Source of the DNA: Castor canadensis
Lineage: Eukaryota > Chordata > Mammalia > Rodentia > Castoridae
DNA length: 64,000 nucleotides
Direction of reading: 5' to 3'
NCBI RefSeq assembly: GCF_047511655.1
Contig: NC_133389.1
Coordinates: forward strand, 149,931,973-149,995,972
Program-made: the position numbers and the translations under genes
Notes under the pieces: generated by a model
Told to the model about the DNA's origin: nothing
Database searches by the model: none
Seen by the model: the letters and a program-made list of their open reading frames with translations, nothing else
Part shown: piece by piece, positions 46,908-61,900 of the stretch
How positions within the stretch are numbered: the first letter of the stretch is position 1
Layout: every line of letters begins with the position of its first letter

Positions 46908-49900
46908 TTATTCAAAGTTCTTGCTGTAGGCTTTGTCTTGAATGTGTAAGACCATTTGCCGTGCATAGAAATCCCTGTATTCCTCTGGTAATTCAGCCAG
47001 TGCTTTTAAGGCTCTGTCCAAGATTTGTGTTGCTCTTGATGCTGCTCTAAGATCTTTGTTGCCATAGGTATCTGTTTTATCATAGCATTCAGAAGGAAGG
47101 TGCTTCCAAAAGACATTCACTCCCACTCCAAACTCTTCAGAAATTACATTATGGAACCATAAAGCTGGAGAAAGTTTTAAAAAAAACAAGTTAAAAATAA
47201 AACCTACAGTTGAAAAAAAAAAAAAACCAAAATGTCAGTGAAATATCACGAATTGCATATAGCCAATGTAAGAAATAATTCCTGTAACCAGATCCCTTCG
47301 TTAGCACACTCCCAGCTTTTAACAGAATCGTTTTAACTTTTATGAATTGCCAACCAATTTAAAGTGTCAACAGCACAACCCTGACTTTTAAAACCTTTAG
47401 GAATACCAAGTTTTCCTTTTAACTTGAAAGACATAATAAAGTTGCATTTGTTTTGTAGTTCTCTAATTTGGGGCTGTGTTTTGTATTACTTGTTTACACT
47501 TCCTGAGTCATACAACCACATCAAAGACATTTATTTTTTTGTACACAGAACGTTTCAATTATTTCAGGAGTATGTTTGACCTTTTCTGATTCAGTACAGT
47601 ACTTTTGTTCTCAAAGACTTCCTGTTCAAGCTGCAATTTGTTTTTCTAACTTGTTTAAATTTACATTCATTGTACCTTCCTCAGTTTTATATTGCTAAAA
47701 CAACCATTTTATATTTCTTTCAGCTTCTCTGCAACAAGTACATAAAACTACAGCAAATATTTTGGTGGTGGAGATGAGTAAAGTTTGTCATATAACTAAT
47801 TAATTTTTTCATTTTCACTAGAAAGTTTGCTTTGTTTTCAATTGAGTCTATAAACATTTGTAAAATGTAAGTGCTAGAGGAATATTAAAGCAATACCACA
47901 ATATAACAGATGGAGTACTAATCACAGCAAAAAATGTTTAATCTTGTGAAAGGAAGGTTTAAATTTTAGAAACAAACTTATTCTAAGAGTGCTTAAGGAA
48001 AAACAAAAGATTAAAATATTTTGATTTGCAAAATGTAGTCTTCAAACACTTTCTTCCAGAATCTTTTTTCCCTTATTCAATATGAAAAAAACAATAAACC
48101 ATTGTGATAAATTTAAATCCAATGATGAGGCTTTTGTTTTTCTTTCAAAATACATGAAAATGCTTAGTATTTTTGTATTTTCCTTTTTGTTTTTTAAAAA
48201 AACTGTAAAATGAGGGAAAAGTTCAACAATGTATCTAAAGAAACAAAACCAAAAATTTAAATATAAATGTAAAAACTGGCAAGCATTGAAGACTAAAGTA
48301 GTGGCCCTAAGAATAAGTGAACACATTTGATTTTTATATATCATCAATTATATGAAGGACACTACACAAAGTCTTTTGGGGAATGCAAAAATTAGTAAGA
48401 ACATGGTACCTTGTCCTCATGAAATTTACAATCTAGCCCCAAATTAGATCACCATATTTTTACTATTTACTGATATTTCAAAATTTAATTCTATCACTGA
48501 AAAGAATTATTATTGTTAATATATTTAGATATGGGAAATACAACCATACATACATTAACTCTTAATTGCTTTTAAGTAGTAATACAGATGTTAATTACAT
48601 CACTAAGGTTATTGACAACATGGAAATTTCATGGACATTTAAATTAATGCCTATTTATTGAACAAAGAAATTAGATGACACTAATTTTGTATACAGAAAA
48701 ATACATCACAGGTGTTAAGATTATAGTATTTTGATATTTAGTAAAAATCTAATCTGTTTCAGCTTTGAAAAATTTTTACCATTTCTCAGAAAATACTTAA
48801 GTAACCAGTTCTAAAATATGAAAATATTTTAGAAATAAAACATCTTAAAAAAAAAAACTGGGCATAATCTTTTCCCTATGAAGTATTTTAATGTTATTTA
48901 ATAAAATAACTTGAGTACAACATTAAATGGTTATATATTGCTTAATCATGGGAATACATTCTGAGTAATATATCATTAGGCAATATTGTCACCTTGGGAT
49001 TATCATGGAGTATACTTAACCCAAACATAGACGGTATAGCCAGCTACACATCTAAACTACATGGTACAGCCTACTGCATGCAGGATACAAGCTTGTACAT
49101 CAGGTTACTACACAGAAGACCATAGGCAATTGTAACACAATGACATCTATAAATCTAAATACAATAAAATAAGGCATAAACGATAAGAAAAGATACATCT
49201 GTAGACACATTTACCATGAATGGAGCCTGCAGGACTGGTGAGTGAATGTGAAGGCCCAGGAAGTCATGTACACTACTGTAGATTCTATATATACACTCAG
49301 GCTACACTAAAGTTATGAAAAATTTCTTTAATAATAATTTTCGTTAGTTGCAGCTATTTTACTTCATAACTTTTGGGGCTTTTTTTTTTTTTTAGCTTTT
49401 TGACTCTATGATAGTAACACTTACCTTAAAATGTACTACAGTTATACAAATATATTTTCTCTAAATCCTTATTCTCTAATCTTTTTTCTATTTTCACACA
49501 GGGGCCGACATCTGCTATGATAACAATGCCTTCTTCTGGAATACCTCCTAAAGGATCTGTCCAATACGGCTTAGTAGGTAACCTTTTCTTTTAAATATAA
49601 GTAGGCGTTTACTTTAAAATAATAAAGTCTAGTATAATCATAGAAATCAGGAACATAGTAGCTTATAATAACCATCAACTATTATGTACTACATACAACT
49701 GAACTGCTATACTTTCATGCAACTTGCAGGCAGTTAAGTTTGCTTACATGGCATCCTCAAGCACGTAAGCAGTATGCTGTGCTACATTACAATGGCTACA
49801 ACATCACTAGATGATCGGAAATTTTCAGCTCCACTGTAATCTTAAGAGCCACTGTTGTTATATAGTCTACTACTGACTAAATCATTTTAGGTGCTGCACT

Positions 49901-52900
49901 ACTACATAGGTTGCTCTTGAAAAATGACTTAATTTCATAAGAGCTTGCTTACATGTACTCTAACACACATACACACACACAGAGTTGTGTGTAAAAATCA
50001 TCTTGTGGGATACCTAAAACAATCACACTTTTATACTAAAAAGAAAATCACATAAAAGATGAGTGACAGAGATAGATTTTATAAACAGCACATTCCTGAA
50101 GTCTAGAAATCTTACCAGGAATGAATAACACATCTCCAGCTTCAAGGGAACATTCATACCTTCTAGCCTTGGAAAAGAGTGGATATTTAGCCAAGTCTGG
50201 GCTATCTATATTCAGCACTTCTGATTTAGAACCTGAAAAGGTCCAAAAGGGAATGATATACATTGAGTAAAGTTAGCATTTGTAAAGAAGTAATCACAAA
50301 TATAAATTTAAAAATTAGTTCTTCTCTATACAATAACTACCCACACTGTGAGAACAATGACTTTATTCTCCTGAAACCTAAAAGTTTTCAATGACCCACT
50401 CCTGATATACATGTAATATAAGCTATCCTGAAAAGCTCATTCATGCAGCCTTTCATTATGTAGCCTTCAATGACCCACTCCTGACATACATGTAATATAA
50501 GCTATCCTGAAAAGCTCATTCACGCAGCCTTTCATTATGTAGCCTTCATATAGCCTTTCATTACCCTACTCAATGAAGAATATACAATTAGGAAGAAGTG
50601 TCCTAAAATGTTTTTTTCCCAAGTGAATAAAGAGATTTCTCAAAAGGAGTAACTGAGTAGGATTTAGAATACAAACTTAAAAAGAACATACCTGACAAAT
50701 ACAAATACTGTGCATCTCGAGGACTGAACAATGTAACACGCTTTTTTCCTGTCACTTGTATTAAGAAGTTATCCATTACCTGAAGACCAATAAGAACTTA
50801 TGGATAAATAATATCTAAAATTCAAATAAGCAAAAACCAATGACATTCTAAATTATCTATAAGCAATATATATATATATATATATAGAGAGAGAGTCTTT
50901 TTTAGGCAAGGTCTATGTTGCCCAAGCTGGCTCCTTGAACTTGTAATCCTCTTGCCTCAGCTTCTGAGGAGTTGAGATTATAAATATATGATACTATATT
51001 CAGCTTAAATCCTATTCTATTCTATTCTATGTATTGACAGTACTGGGGATAAGACTTGACTTGACTGACACTAGTTAAAACTTTTTATAGTTATATTCTA
51101 ATCCAACAATGAAAACATCTGTATTCTATATATTACCACTCCTTTATTGAAGGTATTTCTGCAGTACTTCTTTTAAATGGGAATTAGGCAACTATTAGCC
51201 CTTGCTCCACTATTAACTACCAGTGAGGATAATTAAGCCTATCTGAGGCTTCCTTTTGTTAATACTTTTTTTACTTAGCTATCAAAGAATGCTCTAAGAT
51301 CAACATTAGAGAACAGATTGAAAACAGTAATATAATACTGCTGAATTCTTAATACAAGCCTAATCGTAATTTGGTTATAGGTTATCATGATTATTAAGTT
51401 ATCTGTATAGGAATATAATCTGACAGCTTTCCTTAATATGCTTTTTGATGGATCAATCTTAACTTTTCCTGTGTATGAAAGGGTGTGTTTTCTTGGTGCA
51501 GACAGTGAAAAATGTTAAAAGGCATAACCACATGATTCTCAGCTGAGGAATTAAGACAGGCACTGAAAAAGATATATTCATGATTATTCATGTATCACTA
51601 CTACTGAAGCATTTCTCCTTTTAGCATTAACTCTTTGTTTATGTAAACCTTAACTACGTAATTATAACTACTATTCCTCTGGCTTATTTTTAACAAGAGC
51701 TTTATAAATTATATTCTATTACAACTCAAGGTAAAAGAGAAACTACTTAAAATTTAAAACACAGTCATAGAATATAAAAATGTATGAGTCACCACAACAC
51801 TTTCTCACCATGTCATTTGTGTAAAACCTTAAAAAATTATATGCTAAAATTTCATGTCTGTCTCATTTAATTATAGATTTACTGACTATGCTAAAATCCT
51901 CCCAAGAAGTCTTTAAATGAATTACAAAATACATGTATAAAACATAAGAATAGATTTGGAACTTTTAAAAAAATTCTTACAGGGAGAAGTGGCTCACACC
52001 TATAATCCCAGCTACTTGGTAGACTGAGATCAGACGGATTAAGGTTCAAGGCCAGCCCACGCACATAGTTCTTGAGACCCCATCTCCAAAATAACCAGAG
52101 CAAAATGGACTGGAGGTGTGGCTCAAGTGGTAGAGCACCTGCTTTGCAAGCAAAAGTCCTGAATTCAAACCCCAGTCCCACCATGAAGAAAATCCTTTAA
52201 GCTTGGGTACAATAGTGCATGCCTGCAATCCCAGCATTTGGGAAGCTGAGGTAGGAGGATCATGAGTTCCAGGCCAGTCTGGGCTACAGTACCAAGTTTA
52301 AGGCCAGCCTGGGATAACAGTGAAACCCTGTCTCAAAAAAACCCAGAAAAACAAAAATTAAAAATAAAAAAAACCTCTTTTGTCTTTGGAAACCTATTAG
52401 GTATTTCTTTAGCTTACTATTTCTCTATCTTGGCACCAAACTATATACAATACTAGCATTTTAAATATTTTTAAATACTTGTATGGGCACATATAATTAA
52501 GCAAATAAAATTATAACACCACCAAATAACCAAAATCAATATTACACTCATCTTGGTGCTCTAAAAATACAGCAGACATTTGATGCTCTCACGGGGTATA
52601 AATCCTAAAGCTTTTAGATACCTCCAAATTCTTACAATTGGAAATAGCTCTCCATAAGTTTCTGCTTTCTCCTAAATAACATGACCCTGGATAGCCAGAG
52701 TCATGTGTGACATTTACACATCCTCATATCACAGGCATACTTCTCACTTTAACATTTCATTTCCCCCCAATGATCTGGTAACATTTTTCATATGTCCAAA
52801 AACAAAAAAACACTTCAAAAAACTTATATGATGATGAATAAAGAACAAGATCATAGAGAAATACAAATGTGAGAAACTAACAAGGCTTTGCCATTAGCTA

Positions 52901-55900
52901 AATAATTCACTCCCGTTTCACTTCTTTGCAGAACACCTAGTTTCAAAATTCAAAAGTTTCAGCAAATTACACTAAAAAATCTTTAGGATAGCCTATAAAG
53001 TTGAAACCACAAATGCTAAATCTACAAATGCTAATGTTAAATCTACATATACGCAGCATACATCATAATGAGTCCAAAGTTGTAATCCAGGTGAACTAAT
53101 TCGAAAGACACTGGAAAAGAACTGTTCCTCTCTGAAGAATTTGGGAAACTTAATATCTCCTTCCAATAAAGGAAACTGCTTTCTGATATCTGCAACATCC
53201 TGCATTGACAGATACATAAAAATAATTAGATAAAAATAATATCCAGAAAGAATTTTAATAATAAAGACAATATTGGCATAATGCTTACTTTACCTAAGAG
53301 GCTGCCAACAGACTACCCTATATTAAGGAAGGGGCAAAATTTTGTTCAGTGCATAAAAATACTATGTGACCATCTGCCAACACATGGTCTTTCAAATGAA
53401 GGAACAGACTATGTTAATAAGATTACAGATTCATATTTCTAAGGTCAATATGCTTCATTAAGAGGACGGTTCTTCCTACTTTAAGCAAGATTTATACAAC
53501 TGTCATTTACTCTAGCATAGCCAAATTTTGGCTCTGAATACATGTTAAAGCTTAGATAATGAATCCTTCAGGATTTTATAATTATTTTGGATTATTATTG
53601 TATTAGCTGAGTGATTATCTGTAAAATATATCATAGAAGAAATTTCTTATTGTGTAGAAATTAAATGACTTAAACACTAAAATTCTATATTCCTCTCTAA
53701 AAACTAAGTAATCAACTTTTAATAATCTTACTTCTTATTCAGGGGCATAAGTCATTGAGAAAAGAATATGAGGATGAAACAGGTGATATTTCAGTCACTA
53801 AGTATAAAAAATTACACTGCCAGTTAACACATATACACCCATTTAGGTTTTAAGCAACTATTTTAGATACACAATTCTTACCTTTCTAGGGTCTTCTCCA
53901 AGTGACCGTAAATAATATTTCTCATCCTTGAAATATTCCAAAGAAAAATAACATCAGTATTCATTAACAAATATTAGGAAGTAAAGAAGGAAGGAACTAA
54001 ATCTTAAAATCTGATCCAGTTAATTCACTTTCTAAAAAGTTCGATTATCTTACCTTTTCTACTAATGCTCTCTGGTGGCCAGAAGGAAGAAATGTGTCTA
54101 TCCATTGCTTATAATATTGACTGGATCCACAGAACTTTAAGTAAAATAAATTCTAACAGCATAGCCATACCTAAAGCCACAATGATTAATTTAGACTTCA
54201 AACTCCAAATTATTAAGACTCTCTGAACAATGCTTTAATAAAAGGATTCTCTTTTGTATAGGGCACATGATCTGAAAACTTTGTTGAAGGTCAACAAACT
54301 TAACATAATACAAACATAAACTAAAAAAGAAATAAGATACCTTAAACTTTTAATAATTTTTCTGAAAATTTAGAACATATTTTATCAAGTTGTCCGACAA
54401 CATAAATTCTCTAGCCAAATCTTTGAGAGTCAGCTCATGTGTGAGTTAGAAATGTATGAATACTTTTAAAAATTACCATTTACACTTCACTGGGTAGCTA
54501 AGTAGAGAACTGTCTGAATTATAAAATACCCACTGTAGGACTGGGGGTATAACTCAGTGGGAGAGTCCTTTCCAAGCAGTTCCATTTCTAGCATTACAAA
54601 AATGACAACAAAAAACATTCACTGCTTCCTGAATTTCCTGTGAGAATTAGAGAACTGAGATATACGAGGTCAAGTACACAGCAATCCAACTCCAGAATTA
54701 TGACTCTTTGAAAATCAATATGGACCATCATGACACAAACTTCAAAACCTATCTCATTTATCTTAAAACATATTATAAATCTGTGATCCTCAGTTTAGTT
54801 CAACTCTCAGCTCGTAGTGCCATATCAAAGAGGTTGTATAAGTTTATTACTGGCTAAATAGGTTTTGAAGTATGTTCTTCAAAATTCTAATAGTTTTCTC
54901 TCAGTGCTAATGTTTCAGGATTTAAAAAACAAATTCACACAGCAGAGATGCACTGCTCAGACTCCCCTTCAAGAAAGGACTCATTGTTTAACTGCAAGGA
55001 GTATAATTAACTTGGGACTGCCAGGTGTTAACGTCTTGGGCTCACCTCAGCATCTGAGCTAACATTATAGCTCTTCCTTGGGAACCAATTACTGAGTAAT
55101 AAGGTCAAAGGCTTAGACACGCCACCCATGCAGAACTCCTCTGACGGAACAGTCTTTGCTCAGGGTTCCACACTGAACTGGCAGAGACTGTTAGGTCTCA
55201 TGGCTCCCTACCCAATCCTGCTTCCTCCCCTCTCCTTCCACAGGCATCACTCCCTGATGCACACCCAATTCCAGCTCAGGTCGGCCTTCCACATGGTGAA
55301 ACTGACAGTCCATGTTTATCTCGCTTACATACTTTCTGTAATTCCATAATCTTTAGACTTAATCCAGTATCTAGTCTCTCTTCCCCTCTCCTTCCCTTCT
55401 TTCTTTCTTTTTCTTTCTTTTTTTTTTGAGATAAGGTCTCGGGCTGGTGGAATGGCTCAAGTGGTACAGCACCTGCCTACCTGAGTTCAAACCCCAGTAC
55501 CACCAAAAAATTAAAAAATTTAAAAATGAGATAAGGTCTCACTATGTATCTCAGGCTGGCCTAGAACTAAAAATCCTGCTTCAGCCTGTCAGGCACTGGG
55601 ATTACAGGTATGTATCACCACATCTGGCTGGCTTGCTTTTGGCAATGGTAGGTATTAAACCCAGGACCTTATACATGATAGGCAAACACTCTATCACTAA
55701 GCTATATCCCCAGCCCTTCTATTTCTTTTACTTCGTATTTCATGGTTATTTAAATCTGTGACAGTCATTACTCTCAGACAGGAAAGTGCCAACGGGCAAC
55801 TTCAAAGCATGGCTATGAAGGTTAAGACAGTCCTCAGGTACAGCTAATGGGAATCAGTTTTAAAAGACATTCTAATCATCAAACAGAATTGCAGACCTCC

Positions 55901-58900
55901 AGAGTTTGTAGGGATCTTGACGGTGATCCACTATAACCACTAGCTGATCAGAGAATCCTAAAAATGCAAACCTTTTAAACCAAACTTCCCGGCCCATTCG
56001 GCTCAAACACACAACGCTTTATTCAAAGCTTTAAAAGTAGTTTATTTTGAAATATGGTTTTGCAATAACAAGGTAAATTTATAAAAATGCATTCATAAAT
56101 AATCCTCAATGCTTTATCTTAAGATACTTAAGCTGAATCATTTAAAGCTAGACTGTAAGAATTCTTCTGATTTAATCTTGAGCAAATGTTATAGCAAATA
56201 CACACAAATCAGATAACTGACAAAATATGGAAACAATGTAATAGTAAGATATGAAAATAAGTTCTCAATTAGCATTTAAATTTGGTAATCAGACCAAAGC
56301 ATTTTAAAAGGAATCAGCATTAATAACATTTACTAAATAATTTCTATGTGTTAGGTACACTGCTAAGTACTTTACAGATTTTATTTAGTTAATCCTCACA
56401 AAAACTTCATGAACTAGACTGTCATTATCTCCATTTTATAGATGAGTATACTTAATTTCAGTCATATACAGTATGGCTAAAATTTGAGAGCTAATAGATG
56501 GCAGAGCTAGAATCTGTGGTATATGTGACCAAATCTTAAGAATGGCTATCTGAGGCAATAGCTTTTATATCTAATGATCTTTTATTAGACAATCCATTTA
56601 GCATATATATGGATATTGATGCTTTCCAAAGAACATTAAAAGTAATTACCTCTGAAATAAAAAATTCTTTATGTTTTTCTTCAGCTGCTCTCTGGACCAA
56701 CTTGTCAAAAGGTAAAGTTCTGAAATAACCATAAAAGAATGCTTACACTTAATAGTAACAGACCAATTAGTAGTAATATAACCACCATACATATAGGCTA
56801 TTGCAGTTGAATATATGCTTTTCAATATCCATAGTTGTTATGACCTATTATGTAGAATTCTGAATTTTTAAAATTCATTTAGTAGAATGTTATTTTGGAA
56901 TTAAAGATTTTTATTTTTAATTCCTAATTTTTACTCTTTTGAAAATACACAAAAACATTTATTTAATCCATTTTGTATACCTTTTGGCATATTATATGAA
57001 GAGAAGATGCTTTTTCCCCCAAATCTACTTAGTTTTCCCTCTATCACTTCCTGATAATTCCATCTCTTTCCCCTCGGTTCACTGCAAAGCAGAGTGAAAA
57101 ACAGAGGCTTTGAAGGCAGACGCCTGGATTCAAGGCTTAGCTTTATCATTTCCTGGACATGTAAGCTTAGACAGTGACTTGCCCTCTCACTAGTTTCTCC
57201 TCTTCTAGAGGGTTCTCAAATGCCTGCTCAACATGCTGTTTGTTATCTCAGATAATATGTAAAGCTCTTAACATAATATTTGACATAAAATAACCAGAAA
57301 ACAGAAGTTTTTAATATATGATATATGCATGATCTATTGTGCACTATTTCTGGGTGGTCTTTGTGTATTGACTGCTCTGTATACTATTATATTCCTAGCA
57401 TTCTCTTATTTTAAATAGGCTTTGCTTATATAGTATAAGTAATAAGTATAACATTACTTATAACATTTATTCAATCTTTATACAGCTTTATTTTTTAAAA
57501 AGTAGTTATTGCCTCTTACTCTAGGTAAATTTCAGAATGATTATTCAGAAGGGAAATTCTTGTGATTTTGGGAAGAATTTCATTGAAACTATAAATTAAT
57601 TTAGCAAATTAAGGCAACTTAATTTACTACCCTCCCCCTGCCACCACTGCCCTCCCCTTAACAATGATAATGTACCCTTTAGCAGCATGAAACTGATCAT
57701 CAACATTGAAAACGCTTCAGTGTCAGCTCCCCATTTTGGGAAGGCTGCTTTACAAAATCAAGATCAGAACTGATGATAAACAGTAAGAGGAAGATGATGA
57801 CAAAATTGCACGAAGCAATAGGTTGAAGCAGCAAAGCACAGTGTATGAGATTTAGATTTTTTTTATATTAAATCTATGACTAGAAGATATCAACATCTTT
57901 TTACTACCTGAGGTTCTTTTGTCAATAGTATCCTAACTCCAAGGAATAGTGAGCGCTAATAGGAAAAATATAAAAGTTAATACTTGTTACTGCATCCACC
58001 TTCAGATATTTGATAAAAGAAAAAAAAAAGCAGCCTTAAAGTGAAGTGATTATGACATATGTGTCTGTAGGATTAATTACTGTCTAGTATCTCTGGCTTA
58101 AATAGCTCCCCTCATCTTTGCTGCTGCCTAGTAAATGATAAAAAGAACTAAACCTTGTTCCTTTTTTTTCTTGCAAATAAAACTGTAACCTTGCAACTTT
58201 TTAGTAGCTTAATGAAAGGCTTTGAGAAAGCTGGAGTAGAAACTATTATATAATATTTGAGTTTGAAAAACAAATTTTGACAAGTTTAAAAGACATGACA
58301 AAACATCAAGGCAATTCAAGATGAAGTTTCAATACTCATTAATTATGGCATTAGACACTGACAAGTAAACATCAGCTGAAAAATACTCATCACTCCAACA
58401 CTTTCTTGATTGAATAAAAAATGAAAAGTTCTTACACTTGGAAAAGCCTTATGGCAATTAGATTTAATTTATGGCCTATCAAAATCCAAAACCATAATAG
58501 TGAATATTCAAAGGATTGAAAACTGGGAAGTGCTTTGGCAGCTGCTATATGAGCTTGGAAAACTCTAATGAGAAAGGAATGGCCCGGACACTAGAAACTC
58601 TGTTTAACTCATCTATAAACGGAAGTCTTTTGTTAACTACATGGTCTTTCAATTGGTTTAATTTGCTGAGAACTGCATGTGCTTAGAATTTAAAAGTTGT
58701 TTGTTTTTTAATTTAACATTTTGAATGAATCTCATGGGAATAAATAGCATTGAAATTTGCAAGATGACATTTAAAGCTTTCAAGTTTAAACATTTAGCAG
58801 CTTTTGACTTATCTCTTATTTTTAAGAGATTCACAGCATAAAATAACCATAAGAAATTAAAGGTATTTAAGGTTATTTCATCAAAAGAAAAGATTAAGCA

Positions 58901-61900
58901 TAATTTTTTAAAGTTATTCAAGTTGATGAAAGATCACACCAAACATACATTGTCCTATATATCTGAAGAGGACACAAACAGAAAACAGGCATTTTAGAAA
59001 ATTTCCTGCACTAGGTAAGATACTAAAGTGGTAGGATCAATCAACTAATCAAGCATTCTGTTGAATACAGCACACTCAACTTTAGATGTAATCTAACTCT
59101 AGTTATTGAAATTTTCTCTTCTGTGACTCCAAAGGGATTGGTTATACACCCTGTTTTTAGAAGTCTTTAGAAATGTCATTTTATAAACAATTATATAAAC
59201 TCAGAATTCTTATCTTTTAAAAGCCATTCTTTAAAAAATCATTACACTATTCCACAACTACATAAACTAGAAAATGTTGAAATAGCATGTGGTCTTTGCA
59301 TAATACTGTAAAAATATTTTTAAAGTTTTAAAAAGTTATTTGTGTCCCGAGAGTAAACCTCAGAAAAAAATACCTATATACAAAGTTCTTACTAATGAAG
59401 TCCATCTGTGGAACTGCAGCAACATGAATTTTTACTTCTTTTGTCCCTCCAACTTGGCTTAGATAATCCACTGTCCATTTGCTTGTACATGACCCCAAAT
59501 CAATTCCTTCCAACACAAGAGGTTTTCTCTGTGATGAAAAAACATAACAAAACATTTTGTGAAAACCAGTAACATATCAGGAGCTGTATTTGGTAAGAGA
59601 GGGGTAAGCTTCATCTTGATGCCAAGATGTTCAAACTGAAAGCTTTTGACAGTTTATGAGATAACTAAAATGGACCTGCATTATTTGCCTAGAACAAATT
59701 TTTAAGATTAGAAAAACAAAACAGCAGCAGCATCAATAGATAAGAGAAATCCAAATATTATTTTCATGTTATTTGATAAAATGATTAAAATTTGTAAATT
59801 AAAAACATTAATTTTGATAACATTCCAAACTTCTGAAACAAGATGTAAGAACATTACAAAGAATTTCCATATATCCTCTACCCCGATTCACCAACTGTTA
59901 AATTTTGTCCTATTTGCTTCATCATTTGCTCTTTAGTATTTAGAGAGGGGTATGTTATTAAACCTAATTTTTTAAAAATTCAAGGTTAAATTGCTACATC
60001 ATGCCCCATTAAAGACTTGAGTATATTTTCTAAAACAAAGACATTCTCTTACATAACCAGAGTAATTATCAAAATTACATTTCACACTGACATAACACTA
60101 TTATGTAATCCACAGTACATATTCAGATTTCCCTAATTGTCCCAATAATTTCCTTTGGAGTTTACTTCTTTTCCTGGCCCAGAACTCAGCCTGAGATGCC
60201 ACATTGTGGCATGTTGCCACGTCTCCACGTCTCTTTTAATCTGGAACAGTTCCTCAAACATTCATTGTCTTCCATGACCTTGACATTTTTAAAGCAGACA
60301 GGCCAGTTATTTTGCTGAATGCACTTCAATTTGGGTTTATCACAAGTTTCTTTACAGTCAGATTCAGGCTATGCATTTTGAGGAAGGAATGTACAGGTGG
60401 CCCCTGAATATTATGCCCCATCATTTGTGATGCTAATTTTGATCTCATAGTTATTCTGGCCTGAATCAAGTACTACTATGATGAATGGAAAATATATTTG
60501 TGTTTAACTCCATGATTTCTTCTACACTTATGAGTTGGCATAATATCAAGTGAGCTCTGACTTCTCCATGTTATTCTCTGGGTAATAACCTATTGATGTT
60601 ATTTTGTTTGTTTTGAGACAGAGCCCTATTCTGTGACCCAGGCTAACTTCCAAGTCTTGATCCTCCTGCTTTTTATATAAAAAAAGAATCCTTTATATAT
60701 GTATTTTGCAACTATTTCTCCCAGTTTGATTTTTGTCTTTCAATTTTTGTTAGTGTTAGTCATGCACTTTTCCAATAGTCAAACTTCAATCTTTCATTAC
60801 ACCTGAAGTTTGTCTTAGTTAGAAAGGTTTCCTATAGGCCTAGATTATAAAGGAATTCACCCATATTTTCTTCTAGTACTTGTATAATTTCATTTCTTTA
60901 CATTTTTTGACCTACTTGTTTATTATTGCACATGGCATAAGAGAGAAATCTAATTTTATCATTTTCTAGCATGCAGATGATTATTTTAGCATCTTAGCAC
61001 CACTAGAACAACAAAACTACCATGTGTGATACGATAATGGTAGATACATGTAATGAAACTGTCTAAACCCACGGAATGTACACCAAGAATGAGTGGCCTC
61101 ATCAACTGTGATAAATGTACCACTCTGGGAGGGAATGTTGGTAACAGAGGAGACTATATGTGTGTGGGTACAGGAAGTATATGAAAAAAAACTCTACCTT
61201 CAACCCGATTTTGCCTTGAAACTAGAACTGCTCTTTAAAAAAAAAAAAAAAAAAGGTCAATTATTAAAAAGTCAGTTTTCCCCAAGTGGTTTTTGAATGT
61301 CATATTCATTACATGTTAAATTTCCACATGAATGGAATTTCTGAATATATATATTGCAGGACTTTGTATTCTCTTTCCTATGGTCTGTTTATCGATGCAC
61401 CTGTACCATACACAGTGTTAATAGTTTTTAGATGTTAAAAGAAATCGGATAGTACTATGCTCACTCATATTTTCTTTTTTTATTGTTTCCAGGTTGAGTC
61501 TTTTTTCTTATAATTTTATTAAGTTCTAGCTTTACTGCATTATAACTAACCACAAAACGTTGTCATGTTCTACTTTATGAAACTTAGAGATGCTTCCTTT
61601 GAGACATATTATGTCTGAACTGGAATGACTAAGTTATAAAATACCTTTTGCTATGCATCTTACAAAGCACTTCCAAATACATCATGCAGTCTTCACAACA
61701 CTGCAGTGAAGTGGAGGCACTGCATGACTAACACATCCTGACATGGAGGGCTGAGGGAAGGCAGAACCACCCATGCAGCACTAGTTCCAAAAATAAACGA
61801 AGGCTTGAATCCTCTCCGGTAGGTTGAGGATTCAAACAAACAAACAAAAAACCCTCATCCCTGACTTGTAATCTTCAGCTCCATGACTACTCTTACAAAT

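Noticed and set aside
50391-50548. Direct repeats suggesting a CRISPR-like array
   Set aside because: Two contiguous copies with no spacer, in a mammalian intron; a simple tandem duplication.
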